A stretch of 8,275 nt of DNA from assembly GCA_964477685.1 (NCBI GenBank), contig CAYZHK010000063.1, positions 1 through 8,275 of the forward strand, read 5' to 3'. The notes under the pieces are model-generated. The model saw only the letters and a program-made list of their open reading frames with translations, was not told the DNA's origin and did not search any database. The translations under genes were made by a program, and so were the position numbers. Positions within the stretch are counted from its first letter, which is position 1. Every line of letters starts with the position of its first letter. Below are positions 1 to 4,601 of the stretch, one piece after another. Source of the DNA: JACTUC01 sp964477685 (GTDB lineage: Archaea > Thermoproteota > Methanomethylicia > Methanomethylicales > Methanomethylicaceae).

Positions 1-396
1 CGCCAGGATATTGCCTTGGACTGAGTACCCCTTTCCGACCCTCCCGCCTGCCCAGTCGAGGCAGCTCTTGCCCGTGAAGGAGGCAGCGTTCCCCTTGGCA
101 TCGATGACCCCCACCTGGCGGAAGTCCTTCCCCTTGTCCCCCCTTGTCAGCCTCTCCAGGACTTCGTCCACCGAGAGCCCCCTCTCCAGGAGGGCCAGTC
201 CCCTGGGCCCGTATGAGAGGTTCGCAAAGGACTGGGTGGCAACCGCACCCACATCAGCCTTGGCCCATGGGACTGCAGAGCCGACAGAGAAATACCGTGA
301 CTGGACGCCGACGCCTAGGTCTTTGGTTTTCGGGTCGGACGCCACAATGGAGAAGGTTGATGCAAGGATTGCCAATCCGGAAGGGGGCAGTTTCAT
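1..396 (-). CDS. DUF1028 family protein (Ntn-hydrolase-like), C-terminus cut by window edge
   Basis: A minus-strand frame runs from ATG at 396 to the left edge without a stop, giving 132 residues that match the N-terminal core of DUF1028 proteins. Recognisable blocks, in order, are STFSIVASDPKTKDLGVGVQ (about residues 13-32), the segment SRYFSVGSAVPWAKADVGAV (33-52), ATQSFANLSYGPRGLALLER (53-72), a RQVGVIDAKG block, then LDWAG and GYSVQGNILA at the edge. The family has an N-terminal-nucleophile-hydrolase-like fold; its substrate is not established. Family members commonly start just before TFSIVA, so the true start could also be the TTG about eight codons downstream of this ATG. The ATG is favoured because a TATA-like box sits 26 bases upstream, fitting a leaderless transcript. 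It lies downstream of the 78-residue gene with a gap of 97 bases and may have its own promoter. The family call is firm; function is not. Confidence 0.9.
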   Translation of the reverse strand, partial: MKLPPSGLAILASTFSIVASDPKTKDLGVGVQSRYFSVGSAVPWAKADVGAVATQSFANLSYGPRGLALLERGLSVDEVLERLTRGDKGKDFRQVGVIDAKGNAASFTGKSCLDWAGGRVGKGYSVQGNILA

Positions 397-418
397 GGAG
401 GAGACTTGTCGCCATGAT

Positions 419-425
419 TCTATAA
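419..425 (-). promoter_or_regulatory. TATA-like box of the DUF1028 gene
   Basis: On the minus strand this reads TTATAGA in otherwise GC-rich sequence. Its centre is 26 bases upstream of the ATG at 396, the spacing expected for an archaeal leaderless transcript. No Shine-Dalgarno sequence precedes that ATG, which supports the leaderless reading. Confidence 0.45.
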
Positions 426-493
426 CCCTTGCTGGGCAGCGAAGCGGGTCATCGCCTGTAGCTCCCTTGGGCCTATTGCGCGATGCCGTAAAA

Positions 494-730
494 TCAGTGG
501 TGGCTGCCGGCCTGTTCCGAGCCGGAGGCTACAACTCTCTCGACCCTAATCACGCCCGGGCTCGCCCCCGCAAGGGGGGGCAGTAGGTGGGAAAGCAGCT
601 GCTCCGCTGTGCATGGCCTCGCCCTGCCGTTCGAACTGGTCTGGACCCAGCCGCCTTTTTCCCTTCGGTAGGTCTGGTAGAGTCGCCCGTTCCTGCCCAT
701 GATTTTAATGATGCATTCGCTGTTCTTCAT
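494..730 (-). CDS. small protein of unknown function, 78 residues
   Basis: The gene starts at ATG 730, only 28 bases after the stop of the upstream flavoprotein gene, so the two are probably co-transcribed. An in-frame TGA lies shortly upstream, which limits the start to this ATG. The product is compact: an N-terminal strand-like stretch (SECIIKIMGRNGRLYQTYRR), then a tryptophan-containing segment (KGGWVQTSS), then a helical CTAEQLLSHLLPPLAG segment and a hydrophilic tail ending in two histidines. The alternating hydrophobic pattern and the charged first half look like a real small folded protein, not antisense noise. I do not recognise a named family. No membrane segment, signal peptide or metal-binding cysteine cluster is visible; there are two isolated cysteines. 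A role linked to the adjacent flavoprotein is possible from position only. Confidence 0.65.
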   Translation of the reverse strand: MKNSECIIKIMGRNGRLYQTYRREKGGWVQTSSNGRARPCTAEQLLSHLLPPLAGASPGVIRVERVVASGSEQAGSHH

Positions 731-758
731 AAAACCAACCCATGACCCTGATCAGGAT

Positions 759-1469
759 TCATTCTGGCCGGCCTGCGATGTTGAGGTAGGCTCTGTTGTA
801 GCGCTCCCTCAGCACCTCTTCTTTCACGAGCGGCTGGCTGATGGTCTCAAGCCGCGCTGGCGAGATCCGGCCCTCCCGGATCAGTTGGGCGCCTGCCTCC
901 CTTGCGGCCACGGCTATCTCTTTTGCCTTTGCCACCTCTTCTTCCATAAAGGAGGCATGGGGCCTCAGCAGTGCCGCGGCGAACTCCACCGACATGTCCG
1001 CGGCCAGCTCTTCGCAGATCCTCAGGACCGTGCCGCAGTTCTCTCTTTCCCACCAGTCCCCTGACGAGACCAGGGCCATCTTCCTGAGGCGGTAGTTGCC
1101 ATGGATCCTTGCCCGAGTCCTGCCCTCCCTGAAGGTGAGAAGGGGCTCGATGAGGGGGCAGAGCCTGTTGAGGAAGTTCTGCATCTCCCCCGGGAGCGGG
1201 ATGTACACAGGTGTGGCGATGACGAAGATGTCGGAGTCGCGGAGCTTGCTGTAGAGCTCCTGCATGCCGTCCTTGATTATGCACTCCCCCGGCTTCGTGT
1301 ACCAGCAGTGGAACTCCCCCCTGCAGGGCTCTATCCTGCAGTCCTTCACATAGACGAGCTCGATGGAGGCGCCTTCACTCCTCATCCCCTCCAGGAACGG
1401 TTCCAATATCTGGGTCGTTGCCCCCTTCCCCTTCCGGAGGCTACCGCTGACGGCAAGAACGCGGACCAC
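759..1469 (-). CDS. flavodoxin-fold NADPH-dependent FMN reductase-like flavoprotein
   Basis: A predicted cytoplasmic FMN-binding oxidoreductase of the NADPH-dependent FMN reductase / iron-sulfur flavoprotein group. From GTG 1469 the protein has 236 residues. It begins with strand VRVLAVSGSL, then the phosphate-binding loop SGSLRKGKGATTQ (8-20), a cysteine segment from C49 to C63 (PCRGEFHCWYTKPGEC), the helix KDGMQELYSKLRDSD and the strand IFVIATPVY (81-89), which borders the flavin in relatives. A later SSGDWWERENCG segment and a helical C-terminal half follow. Relatives usually have C-x-G-C-x2-C here; the second cysteine is Glu52 and the last spacing is longer, so a standard 4Fe-4S cluster is doubtful. 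Start choice: GTG 1469 has GGGGA five bases upstream; TTG 1481, in frame, adds four residues and lies about 25 bases from a TATA-like element. It leads the run flavoprotein, 78-residue protein, DUF1028. Substrate unknown. Confidence 0.87.
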   Translation of the reverse strand: MVRVLAVSGSLRKGKGATTQILEPFLEGMRSEGASIELVYVKDCRIEPCRGEFHCWYTKPGECIIKDGMQELYSKLRDSDIFVIATPVYIPLPGEMQNFLNRLCPLIEPLLTFREGRTRARIHGNYRLRKMALVSSGDWWERENCGTVLRICEELAADMSVEFAAALLRPHASFMEEEVAKAKEIAVAAREAGAQLIREGRISPARLETISQPLVKEEVLRERYNRAYLNIAGRPE

Positions 1470-1502
1470 ATCTTTCCCCAAATTATGATTGGGGGCTTCA
1501 GG

Positions 1503-1509
1503 TATTAAA
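1503..1509 (-). promoter_or_regulatory. possible TATA element for the flavoprotein gene
   Basis: On the minus strand this reads TTTAATA, the downstream end of a T-rich tract. Its centre is about 25 bases from TTG 1481, so transcription would start at or near the coding start. The same tract looks like the U-run of the preceding terminator, so the promoter call is tentative. Confidence 0.3.
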
Positions 1510-1537
1510 AAAAAATCTTTCCAGGCATCAGAATGCC
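1507..1537 (-). terminator. hairpin plus T-tract terminator downstream of the cupin gene
   Basis: On the minus strand GGCAT (1537-1533), loop TCTG, ATGCC (1528-1524) forms a perfect five-base-pair stem. Eight bases further on comes an unbroken run of nine T (1515-1507). Archaeal RNA polymerase stops at T-tracts with or without a hairpin. The site lies about 150 bases after the end of the cupin reading frame and just before the flavoprotein gene, which places it at an operon boundary. Confidence 0.5.
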
Positions 1538-1686
1538 AGACTTGAAATTCATGTTCATTGACTGTGAGCGGACATCAGCGGCGGGTGTCATCAGCTCAAC
1601 CGCAATGTTGGCTATGCTGAATGATAGCAGAATCATCGCCAGGCACATTGTCCTGCCAATAAGGAAGTCGGAGGTGAGGTTGCCTG

Positions 1687-2025
1687 CTATGGGAATTTCG
1701 CCGGCTCGGCCTGCTTGGGGACCTTGACGACCAGGAACCTGAAGGGCGCTGTCCCCGTGTTGCCCAGGAGGTGGGGTACGTTCTTTGGGCTCTCGATGAG
1801 CGTATCCCTCCCAACCTCCTACTTCTCATCCCCCACCTCGACGGTTCCTTTCCCCTTGAGTACATAGAAGAAGACGTCTGTGGGAGTAGTGTGCCTCTTG
1901 AGCGCTTGGCCGGTTTTTAGGTTCATGTGTATAACCTCGGCATTCGGCGTGTCGTAAAGCCTCTTCGCCTCGGCGGCATGGGGGTTCTGTAATTTGCCCG
2001 AGGCTTGCACGATGGTAATTTTCAT
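1687..2025 (-). pseudogene. small cupin-domain protein gene interrupted by an in-frame TAG
   Basis: A single-domain cupin (beta-barrel) gene starting at ATG 2025. The first 68 codons carry the first cupin motif region: GQALKRHTTPTDVFFYVLKG around residues 39-58, with His45 and the family-typical HxxPxDxFFYVLxGxG pattern. Codon 69 is TAG (1821-1819). The same frame then continues with 43 residues that are plainly the rest of the domain: EVGRDTLIESPKNVPHLLGN (second motif, with VPH and NTG), then a hydrophobic strand FRFLVVKVPK, and ends at TAG 1689-1687. The total, 112 residues, is normal for small archaeal cupins. No frameshift or second defect is seen. Ended at codon 69 the barrel would lack its second motif and probably not fold. 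Explanations are a recent nonsense mutation (CAG to TAG is one transition), a base error, or read-through. TAG also ends at least three other genes here, which argues against general recoding. It lies 76 bases after the prenyltransferase gene. Confidence 0.8.
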
Positions 2026-2060
2026 ATGGATGCAGCCCGAGGCTCTTCAGTGCCCTGGCG

Positions 2061-2068
2061 ATTATTAG
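2061..2068 (-). promoter_or_regulatory. possible TATA element for the cupin gene
   Basis: Minus-strand CTAATAAT is the only A/T-rich stretch in the 76-base gap between the prenyltransferase stop and the cupin ATG. It would place the transcript start about 13 bases before the ATG. No Shine-Dalgarno sequence is seen. The gene could equally be read from the upstream prenyltransferase transcript. Confidence 0.25.
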
Positions 2069-2101
2069 CTTTTTCCTGCCGAGAGGCCCATTCCTTGGGC
2101 T

Positions 2102-3013
2102 TCAGTGGAGGCCGAGCCTCAGGAGCAGCGCCAACAGGAAGAGGGCGGAATAGATTCGGGGGGCGGCTCTTTTGGCAGTGGCAGTAAGGTTGCTGACCTT
2201 CTCCTTGGTGGCGATTTTTTGCCTCATCAGGTAGATCGCCAGTGGGAGCGACGGCAGCAGGAAGCCTAAATACCAGTAGCCGCAGCAGATCAGAGGAAAC
2301 CTCAGCTCGCCATAGGCCAGTGGGAGCGAGAGGCTGATGGCGAGCAGTGTTTTTGCAGCTATGGCAGAAGCCCTCTTGCCGAATTTGACCACAGAGGTCG
2401 TTTCCCCGGCATCGCGATCCGCCTCAAAGTCGCCCAGAGCCTGGAAGATGTGGGTCGAACTCTGGAACAGGAAGAGTGTGGTCATGACCAACAGGGCATC
2501 CTGAAGGGGCAGCGTCCAGGACGAGAGGGCCCCCAAGGTGAGCTGATGGGACCCCTGGATCCCAATTAGTAAGGGTATGACACCGGAAAAGATGCCAATG
2601 AAAGGGACGTCCAGCACAGCCCTGCCCTTGATGCGAACTGGGGGGACCGAGTAAATTATCCCCCCGCCGATGTAGATGGCGAAGAGGGGGACGAGGCTCA
2701 AGTCCGTGGCCAGTACCAAGACGAGGCTCAATGCAGTGGTGAGAACATAAAGTGTGAATGCCCCGGACCGGGAGACGGCTCCGGCTGCAATCGGCAGCTG
2801 GTTCTTCTCGAAGTGCAGTCTGTCAACCGCGAGGTCGTAGCATTGGTTCAGTATGAAGATGCCTGCAGTGGCGGAGATGAGGGCGAACGTGACCGCTGCC
2901 ATTTCCCAAGAGGGCATGGTGAAGAGCAGGAAACCAAGGGTGCAATAGAAAATCCATCCTATCCAGCTCCGCACCCTAAGCAGCCCCAGGTATCCTAGGA
3001 AGGTTGCCTGCAT
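2102..3013 (-). CDS. UbiA-family integral membrane prenyltransferase
   Basis: This enzyme would transfer a prenyl group from a prenyl diphosphate to an acceptor within the membrane. From ATG 3013 it has 303 residues and about eight or nine hydrophobic segments. Both Asp-rich Mg/diphosphate-binding motifs are present: N56-Q-C-Y-D60-L-A-V-D64 and D195-F-E-A-D199-R-D201. The family marker YSVPPVRIKGR follows at 121-131. Length matches the usual 280-310. The superfamily includes archaeal digeranylgeranylglyceryl phosphate synthase, quinone, heme-farnesyl and carotenoid-elongating enzymes. I cannot assign the acceptor, and the neighbours (cupin, DUF1294) do not tell. Start: ATG 3013 has GGAGGT seven bases upstream. 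GTG 3022, in frame, adds three residues and lies about 28 bases from the TATA centre, so a leaderless GTG start is the alternative. It has its own promoter, separate from DUF1294. Confidence 0.92.
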   Translation of the reverse strand: MQATFLGYLGLLRVRSWIGWIFYCTLGFLLFTMPSWEMAAVTFALISATAGIFILNQCYDLAVDRLHFEKNQLPIAAGAVSRSGAFTLYVLTTALSLVLVLATDLSLVPLFAIYIGGGIIYSVPPVRIKGRAVLDVPFIGIFSGVIPLLIGIQGSHQLTLGALSSWTLPLQDALLVMTTLFLFQSSTHIFQALGDFEADRDAGETTSVVKFGKRASAIAAKTLLAISLSLPLAYGELRFPLICCGYWYLGFLLPSLPLAIYLMRQKIATKEKVSNLTATAKRAAPRIYSALFLLALLLRLGLH

Positions 3014-3020
3014 GCATCCC

Positions 3021-3026
3021 ACCTCC
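3021..3026 (-). promoter_or_regulatory. Shine-Dalgarno site of the prenyltransferase gene
   Basis: Minus-strand GGAGGT (extended GGGAGGTGGG) lies seven bases before ATG 3013. It supports that ATG over the GTG at 3022, which overlaps the site itself. Confidence 0.6.
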
Positions 3027-3046
3027 CATAGAAGAATGACCCCCTC

Positions 3047-3054
3047 ATTTATAG
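3047..3054 (-). promoter_or_regulatory. TATA box of the prenyltransferase gene
   Basis: Minus-strand CTATAAAT is a near-consensus archaeal TATA box. It predicts a transcript start around 3024-3028, just before or at the SD, giving a leader of roughly 10-15 bases. Confidence 0.6.
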
Positions 3055-3094
3055 TATGTGATCGGGCCTCTCGGGTTCTAAACTGCCAGACGGC

Positions 3095-3373
3095 CTATCC
3101 CTGCAATTGGATGAGGCCGAAGTGGACCAGCAGGTAGAGCTGGATGACAAGGAATAGCGGTACGAGAAGGAACTTGACCCTGCGGGTCTTGTGCCTGAAG
3201 ATCAGCATGCCGGCGAAGGCCCCGAACGGCCCCAACAATGCCAGCAGCAGAAGGCGCGACTCGGCCACTCTCCAGCCGTGCCTCATGCTGCTCAGCTTAT
3301 CCATGCCAAAGATTGCCAGCGAGAGGGCATTCACCGCGGTGAGCAGCAGTATCAGGGGTATTGCCAGTGCCAC
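3095..3373 (-). CDS. DUF1294 family small membrane protein
   Basis: A membrane protein of about 92 residues with the DUF1294 pattern: a first hydrophobic helix (ALAIPLILLLTAVNALSLAI), then FGMDK, a WRVAESRLLLLALLGPFGAF segment, GMLIFRHKTRRVKFLLVPLF, and a final hydrophobic helix. The DK, WR-x-E and FRHKT elements are the family signature. Function is unknown. Start: GTG 3373 gives the usual family length, and a TATA-like ATTTACT lies about 26 bases upstream, fitting a leaderless transcript. The frame stays open to an ATG at 3463, giving 122 residues, but the extra 30 residues are cysteine- and lysine-rich, unlike the family, and lie in A/T-rich promoter-like DNA. It ends at TAG and is divergent from the response regulator gene. 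Confidence 0.85.
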   Translation of the reverse strand: MALAIPLILLLTAVNALSLAIFGMDKLSSMRHGWRVAESRLLLLALLGPFGAFAGMLIFRHKTRRVKFLLVPLFLVIQLYLLVHFGLIQLQG

Positions 3374-3393
3374 GGACAAACGCCTTCTGGTGC

Positions 3394-3402
3394 AGTAAAT
3401 CC
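3394..3402 (-). promoter_or_regulatory. TATA-like element for the DUF1294 gene
   Basis: Minus-strand GGATTTACT is centred about 26 bases upstream of GTG 3373 in an A/T-rich stretch (3394-3450) that stands out from its surroundings. It supports the short DUF1294 start. Confidence 0.35.
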
Positions 3403-3509
3403 TTTTGCTATGCAGTATGAATAAGCAAACTATTCCAACTTTTGAAGATTTGCCTGGATGCATTGCAGCCTAAAGCGCCTGGCGATGGGCAAGCGCCTCG
3501 GTGCCCCAT

Positions 3510-3536
3510 GCTTAAGCTCTGGGCATGCCCTATATC
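3510..3536 (+). promoter_or_regulatory. palindromes and TATA-like box upstream of the response regulator
   Basis: Three elements sit close together: GCTTAAGC (3510-3517), a perfect eight-base palindrome; GGGCATGCCC (3521-3530), a perfect ten-base palindrome; and CTATATC (3530-3536), a TATA-like box. The TATA-like box is centred 26 bases before an in-frame TTG at 3560, whereas the A/T-rich first palindrome would suit the GTG at 3548. The second palindrome abuts the TATA-like box and could be an operator; this is inference. Confidence 0.35.
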
Positions 3537-3547
3537 GCCTGTAATCC

Positions 3548-4027
3548 GTGGTGCGCCACTTGGAAAAAAAAGATCAGCCGCCGAATAAGCCATCGATATT
3601 GATTGTGGACGATGATAAAAACCTGGTGGAGAGCTTCCGTAAATTCTTCGAGATGAAGAACTTTGCTGTGGAGACTGCCTGCAGGGGCTGTGATGCGGCC
3701 CTCAAGGTCTCCAACAAGGAATACGATGTGGCCCTCATCGATATATCTCTCCCAGACATGAAGGGCACTGAACTCCTACCCAAATTCAGGAAGACCATAC
3801 CTGGGACGAGGAAGATTGTCCTGACGGGATTCGCCAACACAGAGAATGCGATTGAGGCGGTCAACAATGGGGCCTCCTTCTTCCTGGCCAAGCCTGTTAG
3901 GCTTGATAGGCTTCTTGAAGTGGTGAACAAACAGCTCGAGGAGAGAGAGCGGGAATGCCAACTCTGCCGGCAGAAATGGATGGAGTTGCTGTCGAGCAGC
4001 GAGGGCGTCTACGTTGGAAAGGTCTAG
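3548..4027 (+). CDS. single-domain response regulator (CheY-like receiver)
   Basis: A phosphorylation-controlled signalling protein in the cytoplasm. The receiver domain spans about residues 16-130. The acidic pocket is D21-D22-D23 (ILIVDDDKN), the phospho-acceptor is D65 (LIDISLPDMKG), the switch threonine T93 (VLTGF) and the invariant lysine K115 before P116 (LAKPV). All key residues are present, so it should be phosphorylatable. After the receiver only about 28 residues remain, charged and helical, with a CQLC pair at 137-140; there is no DNA-binding or enzymatic output domain. Output must therefore be through a partner protein. No histidine kinase lies in the window, so the cognate kinase is elsewhere. 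Start is uncertain: GTG 3548 gives 159 residues, GTG 3551 and TTG 3560 are in frame, and none has a clear SD. The gene stands alone between divergent and convergent neighbours and ends at TAG. Confidence 0.92.
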   Translation: MVRHLEKKDQPPNKPSILIVDDDKNLVESFRKFFEMKNFAVETACRGCDAALKVSNKEYDVALIDISLPDMKGTELLPKFRKTIPGTRKIVLTGFANTENAIEAVNNGASFFLAKPVRLDRLLEVVNKQLEERERECQLCRQKWMELLSSSEGVYVGKV

Positions 4028-4101
4028 GTCTGGAGACTCCCAATAGCGATAGGCAAGGGCCGGTTTCCGGGCTGAGCCGGCGACAGTTGTATCCAGAGGT
4101 G

Positions 4102-4124
4102 AGGCAGGCGCCTGGCCTTATTTT
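4102..4124 (+). terminator. hairpin plus T-rich terminator of the response regulator
   Basis: A stem centred on the palindrome CAGGCGCCTG (4105-4114), extended by GG/CC pairs across one bulged G, is followed directly by TTATTTT (4118-4124). It lies about 75 bases after the response regulator stop and overlaps the 3' end of the convergent DUF167 gene, so it would act on the plus-strand transcript only. Confidence 0.4.
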
Positions 4125-4432
4125 CCATCGGCTTTTTTGGAAAAACTCCTTGTCATCCCCGGCCCAAGGCTCGCGAGTTTCCCCAGATCTATGCCCAATA
4201 TCAACAGCTCCTTGTCCCTGCTGGTAGAGCCACGGACGATGCGAATTTGGGTCCTAGGAACGCCAAGGGCCCTGCTCAGCATCTTGATCACCGCCATGTT
4301 TGCCCTATTATCCTTCGGCGGCTCCCTTGTATAGACCTCTATGCATTCATCGACCTCAATCCTCTCGCCCTTTGCTGAGGAGTGGACATGGGCGGAGATA
4401 ATAACACCGTTGGGTACTGCCTTTGCCTTCAT
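4118..4432 (-). CDS. DUF167 / UPF0235 (YggU-like) protein
   Basis: A small cytoplasmic protein of 104 residues from the widespread DUF167 family, whose biochemical role is unknown. The diagnostic stretch is intact: IEVYTREPPKDNRANMAVIK (31-50), then LSRALGVPRTQIRIVRGSTS (52-71) and RDKELLILGID, matching the family pattern of PP-x-x-x-x-AN, LGV and G-x-x-SR-x-K. The C-terminal 20 residues are a variable basic tail. Start: ATG 4432 has GGGTGA five bases upstream, matching the archaeal SD, and gives the usual family length. The frame remains open upstream to ATG 4660, overlapping the exporter's 3' end, but those extra 76 residues resemble no family member, so I exclude them. It lies downstream of the exporter on the same strand, 169 bases away, and converges on the response regulator. 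It ends at TAA. Confidence 0.88.
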   Translation of the reverse strand: MKAKAVPNGVIISAHVHSSAKGERIEVDECIEVYTREPPKDNRANMAVIKMLSRALGVPRTQIRIVRGSTSRDKELLILGIDLGKLASLGPGMTRSFSKKADGK

Positions 4433-4601
4433 TGGGTTCACCCAGTCCGATTGGTCAACAGAGTCACAATGGGGCCATATCCAGGGGATATGCAAGCCGC
4501 AGCTGATAATCTCGCCAGTCCGCCGATAAAGATTTCGAGGGGTTGACTTGCCGCCAACGGATCCACGCGGCGCTCGCCTGGGGCGGAAGAGGAGGTTCCG
4601 G
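4433..4601. other. 169-base gap between the exporter and DUF167 genes
   Basis: The DUF167 frame stays open across this gap on the minus strand, but its translation resembles nothing I know. I looked for a tRNA (T-arm and acceptor complementarity) and for a T-tract terminator and found neither. Minor A/T-rich spots (TATATC-like at about 4477-4491, TTTATC at about 4526-4532) might hold the DUF167 promoter, but none has convincing spacing. Confidence 0.3.

Noticed and set aside
11..586. Long plus-strand open frame of 191 codons at the left edge
   Set aside because: It is antisense to the DUF1028 coding sequence, whose minus-strand translation matches a known family block by block.
1505..1648. 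Minus-strand frame of 47 codons with a hydrophobic N-terminus (MCLAMILLSFSIANIA...) after the cupin gene
   Set aside because: Its last codons run through the terminator hairpin and T-tract, its stop is made by the T-tract itself, and no start signal precedes it. A tiny membrane peptide is possible but unsupported.
1533..1727. Plus-strand frame of 64 codons opposite the cupin 3' end
   Set aside because: Antisense to the cupin C-terminal codons and the terminator hairpin, with no promoter or SD and no recognisable domain.
1687..1821. Pyrrolysine at the cupin TAG as the main explanation
   Set aside because: Not excluded, but TAG ends three other intact genes in the window and no pyl gene is visible; kept only as one hypothesis in the findings.
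2086..2100. Hairpin GCCCA-AGGAA-TGGGC just after the prenyltransferase stop (minus strand) as a terminator
   Set aside because: No T-tract follows it, so it lacks the feature that matters for archaeal termination.
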